DNA of 52,083 nucleotides, taken from contig CADBUX010000004.1 of assembly GCA_902797995.1 (NCBI GenBank), positions 1-52,083 on the forward strand. Reading direction: 5' to 3'. The notes under the pieces were generated by a model. The model did not search any database. It was not told the DNA's origin and was given only the letters and a program-made list of their open reading frames with translations. The translations under genes and the position numbers were made by a program. The stretch is from an uncultured Erysipelotrichaceae bacterium. Its GTDB lineage: Bacteria; Bacillota_I; Bacilli_A; RF39; UBA660. Shown piece after piece: positions 36,641-45,148 of this stretch; position 1 is the first letter of the stretch, and every line of letters starts with the position of its first letter.

Positions 36641-39600
36641 TTAAATAATTTATTAAAACATATAGGAATATTATCACAATCTTTATACATAAGTTTAATT
36701 CCGATTAAATCATTTTTATATGAAAAAATAAACTTTTTATTAATATCAAGAGCTTTTATAAATAAGTCTTCATAATCTATTCTTTCGGAAGTTGTCTTAT
36801 CCAAAAATACCTCTCTATATATATTATTATCAAAAACTCTCAAAATTCCTAGTTTTTTGCATAAATTTTCAAATAATTGTTCATTCATATATGAAACTAG
36901 TTCAAAATCCACTGGACCAAATCTATCTTCAATTGAAGCCTTAACCTCTTTTAAAGACTCAAAAGAATCAATACTATTGATCATTTTATGAATTTCTATT
37001 TTTACATCTTCATCTTTAACATAACTATCTTTGATGTGTGAAAAAACATTTATATTAATTGATTCTTCCTTTTCTTCTTCTACCTCTATACCCTTTATCC
37101 TATTAACCTCTTCATCAAGCATTTTTAAGTATAAATCAATACCTACAGAATCTATAAATCCCGCTTGATCACTTCCAAGTATATCGCCTGCCCCACGAAT
37201 TGATAAGTCACGAGCAGCAATAGCAAAACCACTTCCAAGCTCTGTAAAATCCTTAATAACTTTGAGCCTTTTAACAGCTTTTTCAGTAAGGACACGTCCC
37301 TTTTCATACATTAAATAAGCATACGCAAGAGAATCGCTTCTACCAACTCGTCCACGTATTTGATATAACTGACTAAGTCCAAATCTATCTGCATCCATAA
37401 TAATTAAACTATTTACATTTGGTATATCTACTCCCGTCTCAATAATAGTAGTACATACTAAAACATCAAATTTGTGATCCACAAATGAAGACATAACTTC
37501 CTCAAAGGAATCCTTATCCATCTTACCATGAGCAAAATTTATACTAACATCAGGTAAAAGTTCACGAAACATATGAACCTTTCTTTCAATATCTTCTACC
37601 CGATTATAAAGAATAAACACTTGTCCTCCCCGGGAAACCTCTTTATATACAATTTCACGAACTAACTTTTTATCAAAAGGAGTTACATAAGTAACAACAG
37701 CTTTTCTATTTTTCGGAGGCGTTTCAATCAAAGATAAATTCTTAATACCAAGAACAGCCATTTGAAGTGTTCTTGGTATTGGAGTAGCAGTAAGAGTAAG
37801 AACATCAATATTACTTTTCATTTCTTTGATCTTTTCTTTTTGAATTACACCAAAACGTTGTTCTTCATCAATAACCAAAAGTCCTAGATCTCGAAAAACA
37901 ACATCAGAACTAAGACCACGATGAGTAGCAAAAAGTATATCAATCTCACCATTTTTTAATTTTTCTAAAGTCTTTTTCTGTTCAGCTACAGATATAAATC
38001 TATTTAAAATACCAATATTAACAGGGTAATTTTTAAATCTATCAAGTGCAACATCAAATTGTTGCCTACACAAAAGAGTCGTAGGACACAAATAAAAAAC
38101 TTGTTTGCTATCAAAAACAGCCTTGAACATAGCACGAAAAGCAACTTCCGTTTTACCATAACCTACATCACCACATAAAATACGATCCATAGGAATAGTG
38201 CTTTCCATATCAGCTTTTATTTCCATAGTAGCCTTTTCTTGATCAGTAGTAAAATCATATTCAAATTCACTTTCAAACATCTCTTGAAGAGGAGTATCCT
38301 TACTAAAAGCAAATCCTTTTTTTATTTGACGTTCCGCTTGAATACGAATAAGTCTTTCAGCCTCCATTCTTATCTTTTCACGAATACGTTGTTTAGCTTT
38401 CACCCAAGCAGTACTACTTAAAGAATTAATATTAGGTACATAACCATCCTTACCATTATACTTACTAATTAATTCTATCTTAGAAGCAGGTATATATAAT
38501 TTATCACCTTTCGCATATAAAATTTCTAAATAATCAGATAAGACGCCACCCTTTTTAAGAGTCTTAATACCATTATAAACACCAATACCATGAAAACTAT
38601 GAACAACATAATCTCCAATTTCAATCTTAGATAAATCACGTATTCTAGAAGTGTTTTTAAAACGAGTTTTCCTATGCATAACTGTCTTACGACCAAAAAG
38701 TTCATAATCAGTTAAAAATATAAATTTATCTTTCTCAAAACCTTCAGCTAATCTTTTCTTAACAATATTAACCTTTCCCGGTAACACATCATAAAAATCA
38801 GTAAGAACATAAGAAACCTCAAGTTCATCCAAAAACTTATTAATATTTGAGGTATTAGTACATATTACAACAGTCTTACCGTCTGAAATAGATTTTTTAA
38901 TAAACTTATTAATTTCTCCAAAGTTTTCTCCAAACATCGGAACAGAACGCACATCAAAATTAATAATATTACTTAAATTAAACTCACTTACATCATTGTC
39001 AAAGTCAAAATAATAAACTTTATTCTTAACTTTTATATCAAGTAAATTAAAATAAAAATCAGAATAATCATAATCAAGTTCAAAACTATCAGAAACTAGT
39101 CTTTCATATGAAAATTTAACTTGATTATAATCCTTATAAATAACAATAGGATTATCTAAATAATCATATAAAGAAGCATTACCATTAGTAGTTTCATTAA
39201 AAGGTAAAATCAAAAATTCTTTTAATTTTTCTATAGACTTTTGACTATCTAAATCAAAATATCTAATAGACTCAATATCATCCCCAAAAAATTCTATTCT
39301 TATAGGATTATCAGCATTAATAGGAAAAATATCAAGAACAAAACCACGAATTGCAAAATCTCCCATCTTTTCAACTATAGAACACCTGTTATAACCAAAG
39401 GATGCAAGTGTTTCAAGAATATCATCTTGAGAAAAACTGTCACCTTTTTTTAAAATAATATTACGATCACTAAAAGTTTTGACATCAGAAAGCTTTCTCG
39501 TAAAACCACGAACATCAGTCAAAACAATACGTTTATTATTGCTAATTAAATCGTTTAAAACATTGATTCTATCAACTTTAAGTTCAGGACTAACCGCACT

Positions 39601-39828
39601 ACCGTCACTAAAACTAAACTCATCGTCCTCAAATAAAACAACACTATCATCAAAAAATTTATTGTATAAAGATCTAGCCTCCAACATATTTGAAGTAACA
39701 ATAAGAATAGATTTATCATAATCAATAAACATCTTCTTAATTACAAGCGCAAAAAAACCACTGGACAAATTAATTAGCCCCGTGTTATTTTTATATTCAA
39801 AATCAGTAAGTTTATCAAAAGCATTCAT
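36628..39828 (-). CDS. mfd: Transcription-repair coupling factor Mfd
   Basis: Removes RNA polymerase stalled at lesions and recruits UvrA. In 1066 residues: UvrB-like N-terminal modules, a polymerase-interacting domain around IGDYVVHSFHGIGVYNGI, and a RecG-like helicase core with Walker A CGDVGYGKTEVAFRA, the DEEQ box in LVIDEEQRFGV, and TLTATPIPRTLQM. The TRG motif region around RDLSIRGAGDILGSDQAGF and a C-terminal autoinhibitory domain follow. The ATG at 39828 follows AGGTGATG. In Bacillus it lies after pth/fin; here an SGNH/acyltransferase pair separates pth and mfd. Confidence 0.97.
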   Translation of the reverse strand: MNAFDKLTDFEYKNNTGLINLSSGFFALVIKKMFIDYDKSILIVTSNMLEARSLYNKFFDDSVVLFEDDEFSFSDGSAVSPELKVDRINVLNDLISNNKRIVLTDVRGFTRKLSDVKTFSDRNIILKKGDSFSQDDILETLASFGYNRCSIVEKMGDFAIRGFVLDIFPINADNPIRIEFFGDDIESIRYFDLDSQKSIEKLKEFLILPFNETTNGNASLYDYLDNPIVIYKDYNQVKFSYERLVSDSFELDYDYSDFYFNLLDIKVKNKVYYFDFDNDVSEFNLSNIINFDVRSVPMFGENFGEINKFIKKSISDGKTVVICTNTSNINKFLDELEVSYVLTDFYDVLPGKVNIVKKRLAEGFEKDKFIFLTDYELFGRKTVMHRKTRFKNTSRIRDLSKIEIGDYVVHSFHGIGVYNGIKTLKKGGVLSDYLEILYAKGDKLYIPASKIELISKYNGKDGYVPNINSLSSTAWVKAKQRIREKIRMEAERLIRIQAERQIKKGFAFSKDTPLQEMFESEFEYDFTTDQEKATMEIKADMESTIPMDRILCGDVGYGKTEVAFRAMFKAVFDSKQVFYLCPTTLLCRQQFDVALDRFKNYPVNIGILNRFISVAEQKKTLEKLKNGEIDILFATHRGLSSDVVFRDLGLLVIDEEQRFGVIQKEKIKEMKSNIDVLTLTATPIPRTLQMAVLGIKNLSLIETPPKNRKAVVTYVTPFDKKLVREIVYKEVSRGGQVFILYNRVEDIERKVHMFRELLPDVSINFAHGKMDKDSFEEVMSSFVDHKFDVLVCTTIIETGVDIPNVNSLIIMDADRFGLSQLYQIRGRVGRSDSLAYAYLMYEKGRVLTEKAVKRLKVIKDFTELGSGFAIAARDLSIRGAGDILGSDQAGFIDSVGIDLYLKMLDEEVNRIKGIEVEEEKEESININVFSHIKDSYVKDEDVKIEIHKMINSIDSFESLKEVKASIEDRFGPVDFELVSYMNEQLFENLCKKLGILRVFDNNIYREVFLDKTTSERIDYEDLFIKALDINKKFIFSYKNDLIGIKLMYKDCDNIPICFNKLFKELL

Positions 39829-39909
39829 AAACATCACCTAAATTCAATAATATACTTCCAAAAAAGCAAACTAATTATACTAAAAAGTAAAAAGAAAATC
39901 AAGAAATTT

Positions 39910-39949
39910 AATAAATAATAATTATCCTATCTAATAATTATCATTTATT
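39910..39949. repeat. Long AT inverted repeat at the end of the SGNH gene, possible terminator
   Basis: Sixteen-bp arms (39910-39925 and 39934-39949, one G-T mismatch pair) flank an 8-base loop. It overlaps the stop codon of the SGNH gene. The tail on the minus strand is only TAAATTT, so termination would be weak; it could also be a protein site. Confidence 0.5.
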
Positions 39950-40603
39950 AATGTATTCTTGTAAAACCGATGTAACACGTAAATATCCCAAATTAGTTAA
40001 ATGAAGTCCTTCCTTAGTATATAATCTTTTAAGGTTTCCTTCCTCATCTGTAAGACTATCAAAAACATTTATATAAGTAACACCATTTTGTAAACACATT
40101 TGTTTTATTTCTTTATTAATAGATTTTATATTTTTATTATAAACTTTATGTTCCTTATTCTCGTTAATTAACTTTTCATTTATTGGGTAAATAGATTCTA
40201 CAAAAATATTAGCAGCAGGACGATTCAGCTTAATATCATTAACTATAGTTTCGATATTTAATAAAATATCATCATCATTAATATCATGCAAAATATCATT
40301 TATTCCCACTAAAATAATCACATCAGAAGGATTATATTGGTATACGTCCTTTTCTATTCTTTCAAGTAAATCTTCCGTTTTATCTCCACCAACACCTTTA
40401 TTAATAATGTATGGTTCATGAAAAAATTTATCCAATTTATATTGTTCAGTGATTGAATCTCCAAAAAATACAATATTTTTCATATTATTACTAGAGTCAT
40501 ATTTACTATACTGAATTAAGTTAAACACAATTGATATAATAAGTAACACACATAATAAAGTAATAACTATTATATATTTGCTAATAAATTTCAACCTTTT
40601 CAT
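39941..40603 (-). CDS. Membrane-anchored SGNH/GDSL hydrolase
   Basis: A 220-residue protein. A helix at residues 9-31 anchors it, with the catalytic domain outside. Block I is VFFGDSITEQY with Ser50. Block II is NKGVGGDKTEDLL with the oxyanion Gly. Block III is LVGINDILHD with the Asn. Block V reads KEGLHLTNLGY: the usual D-x-x-H is E-x-x-H, so the Asp of the triad is replaced by Glu. The pairing with an acyltransferase-3 gene immediately upstream (50 bp) suggests acetylation or deacetylation of a surface glycopolymer. Substrate unknown. Confidence 0.85.
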   Translation of the reverse strand: MKRLKFISKYIIVITLLCVLLIISIVFNLIQYSKYDSSNNMKNIVFFGDSITEQYKLDKFFHEPYIINKGVGGDKTEDLLERIEKDVYQYNPSDVIILVGINDILHDINDDDILLNIETIVNDIKLNRPAANIFVESIYPINEKLINENKEHKVYNKNIKSINKEIKQMCLQNGVTYINVFDSLTDEEGNLKRLYTKEGLHLTNLGYLRVTSVLQEYINK

Positions 40604-40652
40604 AATAACCCTCCAATTAACTAACTATTATAGCATAAATATTAAAAAAATA

Positions 40653-41702
40653 TTAAGAATACAAATACCTAAGCCATTTAAACTTTTCTAGTTTTGATAA
40701 TCTTTCAATGATTATAGAAACAACAATTACCAAAATAATACTTATTATAAACTCTAAAAAAGATAAATTAAACCCAATCCTATGCTTTAAAAATTTAATC
40801 CCCAAAACAACAAAAAAATTAACAAAAGGATGAAGAAAATAAATTAATACTCCAACAATACGAATTTTCTTATATACAATACTATTCGGAAGTTTTATGT
40901 GAGAAGCTATATAAAATAAAAAGAAAGTAGCAGGTAGTAAAAACAAAAACATATTATAATCCTTAGGATTAGAATAATGTTTAAGTAAATAAAACTCAGC
41001 AAATAATAAAATCATCGAAACAAAAAAGCCAATTGCAGCAACACGAAACGACATATTAATTTTTTTGTTAGCCATTATAGCACCCATTAGCACAAAAATA
41101 AGACCAAAAAATATACTGTTACGAGTAGTTTCAAAAATAGTATCATAACCACTTATAATAATTCTAAATAAAGTAATATCCTTTAAAGGACGAATAAAAC
41201 CATAATAAGAATCACCAAATAAACCTATAATGTACAAAATAAAACAACAAACAACAATATTCTTTATACTAATTTTCTTATCTAAAAGATACCCTAATAT
41301 AACAATAGAAACAACTAAAGAAATCAAATACCATAAATGATCAGTATAGCCAACAAAAAGAATCACAGTCCATACACCAATCATTCTTAGTAATTTCAAA
41401 CAATAAGGCTTTACTTTATATATACCAAAATCTTCAAATCCAGTTTTTCTAAATAATAAAAAACCAGAAGTCATAAAATAAAAAGGCACTGCGATTCTAC
41501 AAAAATAATTTTTAAGAAAAAAGTTTAAAGAGTCAGCATGTATAAAATAATCAGGAGCAAAAGGTTTAATATGAATAATACAAACCAAAAAAGCACAAAT
41601 AAATTTCATTAAATCTATACAATTAAACTTATATCCATCAGGTAAGTCAGTTAAAGAATAATTTATATCCAATTTATCATATACAAATTTTTTAATTGCC
41701 AT
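40653..41702 (-). CDS. Acyltransferase family 3 membrane protein
   Basis: A 349-residue integral membrane protein with about ten helices. Near the N-terminus FNCIDLMKFICAFLVCIIHI gives the conserved His after helix 1; FYFMTSGFLLFRKTG follows, then IYFLHPFVNF near the end. This is the OafA/YrhL-type acyl-donor channel family that moves acetyl groups across the membrane. With the SGNH hydrolase downstream it resembles a split two-gene version of the fused acyltransferase-SGNH proteins that acetylate peptidoglycan or wall polymers. The ATG at 41702 follows GAGGTG. Confidence 0.87.
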   Translation of the reverse strand: MAIKKFVYDKLDINYSLTDLPDGYKFNCIDLMKFICAFLVCIIHIKPFAPDYFIHADSLNFFLKNYFCRIAVPFYFMTSGFLLFRKTGFEDFGIYKVKPYCLKLLRMIGVWTVILFVGYTDHLWYLISLVVSIVILGYLLDKKISIKNIVVCCFILYIIGLFGDSYYGFIRPLKDITLFRIIISGYDTIFETTRNSIFFGLIFVLMGAIMANKKINMSFRVAAIGFFVSMILLFAEFYLLKHYSNPKDYNMFLFLLPATFFLFYIASHIKLPNSIVYKKIRIVGVLIYFLHPFVNFFVVLGIKFLKHRIGFNLSFLEFIISIILVIVVSIIIERLSKLEKFKWLRYLYS

Positions 41703-41725
41703 AATCACACCTCAATCAATACACA

Positions 41726-41755
41726 AAAAAACTTATTAACAATAATTGTTAATAA
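41726..41755 (-). terminator. Intrinsic terminator of pth
   Basis: The minus strand reads TTATTAACAA-TTA-TTGTTAATAA then GTTTTTTTG, one base after the pth stop codon. Confidence 0.85.
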
Positions 41756-42310
41756 CTAATTATACTTACTCATTAATTTTTCAAAATCCATTATTACAAA
41801 ATCATTTAATATATCCACAGTCTTAGGTAAAAATTTATCAATAGAATTGATATCATTCTTAGAAAATTTTCCTAATACATATTCTTTAGTATTAATATTT
41901 TTATTATTAGAAATACCAATTCTAAATCTTTTAAAATGATTAGATCCTAAACATCTCTCAATATCTTTAAGACCATTATGACCACCACTTGACCCAAATA
42001 ATCTAAGTCTATAGTCTAAAAAATCCAAGTCAAGATCATCACTAATAACAAGTATATCTGAATAATCTACATCATAATAATTAGAAAAATTTTGAACAAC
42101 TTCACCTGATAAATTCATATAAGATAAAGGTTTAACAAGCAATACCTTTTCTCCAGCAACAAATAAATCTTTATATAAAGCATTAAACTTATTCTTATCA
42201 ATAGAAATTCCTAAACTTTTAGCAAAATTATCTAGTACAATAAAACCCATATTATGTCTAGTATTTTCATATTCTTTACCAGGATTTCCCAGTCCTACAA
42301 TCATCTTCAT
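41756..42310 (-). CDS. pth: Peptidyl-tRNA hydrolase
   Basis: Recycles peptidyl-tRNA. The 184-residue product starts MKMIVGLGNPGKEYENTRHN with the catalytic His19, and carries LLVKPLSYMNLSG, VISDDLDLDF with the Asp, and GSSGGHNGLKDI. Full family length. It is the last gene of a transcription unit from dnaX through ricT, with 8 bp to ricT. In Bacillus it sits after ctc before mfd, so this block has been rearranged upstream of metG. Confidence 0.96.
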   Translation of the reverse strand: MKMIVGLGNPGKEYENTRHNMGFIVLDNFAKSLGISIDKNKFNALYKDLFVAGEKVLLVKPLSYMNLSGEVVQNFSNYYDVDYSDILVISDDLDLDFLDYRLRLFGSSGGHNGLKDIERCLGSNHFKRFRIGISNNKNINTKEYVLGKFSKNDINSIDKFLPKTVDILNDFVIMDFEKLMSKYN

Positions 42311-42318
42311 AAAATCAC

Positions 42319-43104
42319 CTAACCTTTATATTCAACAGTTATAACTTTAGAATCTTCAGTCTCCATTTTACAAGTTCTAGCAAAAATATCAACAGAAATA
42401 ACCTTCCCTGCTTCTCCATTAGAAACTATTTTATCCCCAACCTTAGGAAGACCTTTTTTATAAACACTATAATTATCATTTTCATAAGATAAACAACACA
42501 TAAGTCTACCACATACACCATTTATTTTTTGAGGATTTAGTGCTAAGTTTTGATTCTTAGCCATATTTATAGAAACACTATTTAAATCTCTTAAGAAAGT
42601 AGCACAACAAAGTTCTCTACCACATTGACCGCATCCTCCAACAATTTTAGCCTTATCTCTAACACCAATTTGTCTAAGTTCTATCCTCGTCTTATATATA
42701 GCAGCAAGTCTTTTAACTAAATCTCTAAAATCAATACGAGTATCTGCTAAAAAAGTAAATAAAAGCTGTTTTCTATCAAAAGTAAAAGAAGCATCTAAAA
42801 TTTGCATATCAAGGTCAAGATCTAAAGCAATTTTTCTTGCATCATTCAAAGCCTTCTCTGCATCTACCTTATTCTTTTCATTAACAGATATATCATTTTT
42901 AGAAGCAATTCTAACAATACTCTTAAGTTCAGAATTAAGTTTAGTTTCATCAACCTCTATAAAATCAGTAACTACAGTACCAATTTGTTCTCCTTTTTCC
43001 GTAGAAACAATAACAAAATCACCTTTATTAAGCTTAATATTGTTAGCCAAAAAATAATATATCTTTTTAGAGCCACTAAAACTAACTCCAATTACCTTTT
43101 TCAT
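42319..43104 (-). CDS. ricT: PSP1-domain protein RicT (YaaT)
   Basis: A ~261-residue cytoplasmic protein with the Cys-rich PSP1 C-terminal region: GGCGQCGRELCCATFLRD, then INGVCGRLMCCLSYE. The earlier part contains FDRKQLLFTFLADTRIDFRDLV and RIELRQIGVRDKAK. In Bacillus RicT forms an Fe-S-containing complex with RicA and RicF that activates RNase Y processing and promotes sporulation and competence. The ATG at 43104 overlaps the holB end and has GGGAAG eight bases upstream. holB-yaaT adjacency is conserved. Confidence 0.92.
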   Translation of the reverse strand: MKKVIGVSFSGSKKIYYFLANNIKLNKGDFVIVSTEKGEQIGTVVTDFIEVDETKLNSELKSIVRIASKNDISVNEKNKVDAEKALNDARKIALDLDLDMQILDASFTFDRKQLLFTFLADTRIDFRDLVKRLAAIYKTRIELRQIGVRDKAKIVGGCGQCGRELCCATFLRDLNSVSINMAKNQNLALNPQKINGVCGRLMCCLSYENDNYSVYKKGLPKVGDKIVSNGEAGKVISVDIFARTCKMETEDSKVITVEYKG

Positions 43105-43105
43105 A

Positions 43106-43996
43106 CTAAACACTTCCCATACTAATAATAAAATTATCTAAAAATAAATTAATATTTACATTATATTTAAGATCAAAAATAAATTTATCGATAATTTCCA
43201 TTTTTTTTATTATATCATGAGTATTATTTTTTTCAGCAATTTTTTGAATATCTATATCAAAAGAACTACACTTAACTTTCCTATTAAGTAAATAATTAAG
43301 AACATCAAAATATAAGTAATAACCAAAACACAAAAACTCATAAATACAATCCTTTAAATCATAAAAGTTAGATTTTGTAAGAACTGAAGTCCCTTTTTGT
43401 TCAAACCTCAAATAAATATCAAAAAAATTACTAACATATTCCTTTACAAAGTCTTCATACCTAACATCAGAATCAGTATCATATAAAGAAACAAAAATAC
43501 CATCATAAACATTATCATCATTAATTAAACTAACTATTTGACAACGAGATACAATAGTAGGCATCACATTAATAACATTATCACATAAAAGTATAGCAAT
43601 AACATCGCCTTCAGGTTCTTCAAGAAACTTAAGTAAACTATTCGCAGCATTTTTATTTAAATCTTGCACATCACAAAGAATATAAACTTGCCTTTTATTA
43701 TCAGTAGATTTCATAGAAAAATCAGACTTTAAAGTAACAATGTCAACCTTTTTAACAGCCCCATTATTACCTATAATTTTTAAATTTGGATAATTGCCAT
43801 TATCGATTAAATTACAAATTCTTTCATCATATACTCCATCACACAATAAAAATTTAGCTAAATCAAGCGCTAAATTAAATGAATATGAAACACCACAAGT
43901 TTCAATTAAATAAGCATGAGAAACATGACCAGCATTATTACTGACATTAAAATAATCATAAAACATTTTTTGAGAATCACTATACTTATCTAACAT
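43106..43996 (-). CDS. holB: DNA polymerase III delta-prime subunit
   Basis: A 296-residue clamp-loader subunit. It shows YLIETCGVSYSFNLALDLAKFLLC, where the normal P-loop is degenerate, as expected of delta-prime. VYILCDVQDLNKNAANSLLKFLEEPEGDVIAILLCD and MPTIVSRCQIVSL follow, the latter with the SRC motif of clamp loaders. The Zn-finger Cys set of typical delta-prime is not obvious here. ATG at 43996 with GGAGT upstream; it overlaps no gene but starts 12 bp after bofA. tmk, yaaQ and yaaR of the Bacillus block are missing. Confidence 0.9.
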   Translation of the reverse strand: MLDKYSDSQKMFYDYFNVSNNAGHVSHAYLIETCGVSYSFNLALDLAKFLLCDGVYDERICNLIDNGNYPNLKIIGNNGAVKKVDIVTLKSDFSMKSTDNKRQVYILCDVQDLNKNAANSLLKFLEEPEGDVIAILLCDNVINVMPTIVSRCQIVSLINDDNVYDGIFVSLYDTDSDVRYEDFVKEYVSNFFDIYLRFEQKGTSVLTKSNFYDLKDCIYEFLCFGYYLYFDVLNYLLNRKVKCSSFDIDIQKIAEKNNTHDIIKKMEIIDKFIFDLKYNVNINLFLDNFIISMGSV

Positions 43997-44007
43997 AAAA
44001 ACTCCTA

Positions 44008-44202
44008 TCAAAAAATCATAAAATATACAACAATCAACATAATTAGCCCAGGAATACCTAAAAATCCTACAATCAAAATAGTAAAAGTATTAATAGGAAT
44101 AAAAATATCCAAACTAACAGCCACTTTGTTAAAAATATACAAAATAAATGGTGACAAAAGAAAAGGTCTAAAATAGTTTATCACTTTTTTCAAAGTAAAC
44201 AC
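44008..44202 (-). CDS. bofA: Pro-SigK processing inhibitor BofA family
   Basis: A 64-residue membrane protein with two helices (about 14-28 and 38-62). The C-terminal segment FIPINTFTILIVGFLGIPGL is the diagnostic BofA pattern (IPIN, then GxLGxPG). In Bacillus BofA restrains the SpoIVFB protease during sporulation. It sits between recR and holB, which matches the Bacillus recR-yaaL-bofA order. The presence of sigK and spoIVF genes cannot be judged from this window. Confidence 0.9.
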   Translation of the reverse strand: MFTLKKVINYFRPFLLSPFILYIFNKVAVSLDIFIPINTFTILIVGFLGIPGLIMLIVVYFMIF

Positions 44203-44228
44203 CTCAAAAAAATATATGACCTATAAAA

Positions 44229-44831
44229 CTAATCTAAAACCTCTTTTCTATTCTTAAACGCTGATTCCAAAGTAAGAGAATCAATATAATCCATATCTGC
44301 ACCAATAGGTATCCCATTAGCAATCCTAGAAATAACAATATCACTATCATCTAAACTTTTTTTAATATACAAAATAGTAGTATCAGCCTCAATTCCAGAC
44401 TTAGTAACAAAAATTATTTCCTTAACATTATCCCTTTTTACCCTTTCAAAAAGACCTTTCAAATCAATATCGTTAGGACCAATATCATCAAAAGGAGAAA
44501 TAAGGCCACCTAAAACATGATAATATCCTGTAAAACTACCAATCTTTTCAAGTAAAAAAACATCCTTAGCATTCTCAACAACAATAAGTTCATCCTTATT
44601 TCGTCCCTTATCACTACAAACAAAACATAATTCTTGATCAGTAATACAATTACAAATTTTACATTCTTTTATATCATTCTTAACACTACTAATACTATTA
44701 TTAAAAGCTTCTATATCATCATCATCAAAATCATACAATAAAGAAAACGCCATTCTCTCTGCAGATTTTTGTCCAACACCTGGAAACTTTTTAAAACTAT
44801 CTATTAAATCATTAATGCATTTAGGAAACAT
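44229..44831 (-). CDS. recR: Recombination mediator RecR
   Basis: A ~200-residue repair protein acting with RecO/RecF to load RecA. It has FKKFPGVGQKSAERMAFSLL (helix-hairpin-helix), the zinc finger CKICNCITDQELCFVC, and a Toprim domain starting ELIVVENAKDVFLLE with YHVLGGLISP. I choose the ATG at 44831, because the product then starts FPKCINDLIDSFKKFPG, in register with other RecR; an upstream ATG at 44846 is possible. It begins one base after the ybaB stop. Confidence 0.95.
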   Translation of the reverse strand: MFPKCINDLIDSFKKFPGVGQKSAERMAFSLLYDFDDDDIEAFNNSISSVKNDIKECKICNCITDQELCFVCSDKGRNKDELIVVENAKDVFLLEKIGSFTGYYHVLGGLISPFDDIGPNDIDLKGLFERVKRDNVKEIIFVTKSGIEADTTILYIKKSLDDSDIVISRIANGIPIGADMDYIDSLTLESAFKNRKEVLD

Positions 44832-44832
44832 A

Positions 44833-45135
44833 TTACATAAGTCCATTCATCATACTAGAATATTTACCCATCTTTTGTTCAGTAGTCTTATCAACCTTTG
44901 CAAAAGCATCATTAAGAGCTAAAACAACCATATCTTCAAGCATAGATATATCATCATTTGCTAAATCCTTAGCACCTTCTAAAAATTTAACCTCAACAAT
45001 TTCCTTAGTTCCCTTAACTTTAACAGAAACTAAAGAACTATTCCCTTCAAAAATAGAATTATCTATTTCTCCCTTAATACCAGTAATTTCTTTTTGCATT
45101 GCTTGTGCTTGTTTCATTAAAGCTTGCATATTCAT
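44833..45135 (-). CDS. ybaB: Nucleoid-associated protein YbaB/EbfC
   Basis: A 100-residue DNA-binding protein. The N-terminal helix LMKQAQAMQKEI and the strand pattern NSSLVSVKVKGTKEIVEVKF, then DMVVLALNDAFAKVD match the YbaB family, which forms dimers that bind DNA. The order dnaX-ybaB-recR is universally conserved. GGAGGAAA precedes the ATG. The next gene begins right after its stop. Confidence 0.95.
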   Translation of the reverse strand: MNMQALMKQAQAMQKEITGIKGEIDNSIFEGNSSLVSVKVKGTKEIVEVKFLEGAKDLANDDISMLEDMVVLALNDAFAKVDKTTEQKMGKYSSMMNGLM

Positions 45136-45148
45136 AATAATTTCCTCC

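Noticed and set aside
37627-37640. CCCCGGGAAA segment in mfd resembling half of a Noc site
   Set aside because: Only one half matches and the palindrome is broken; it encodes conserved Mfd residues.
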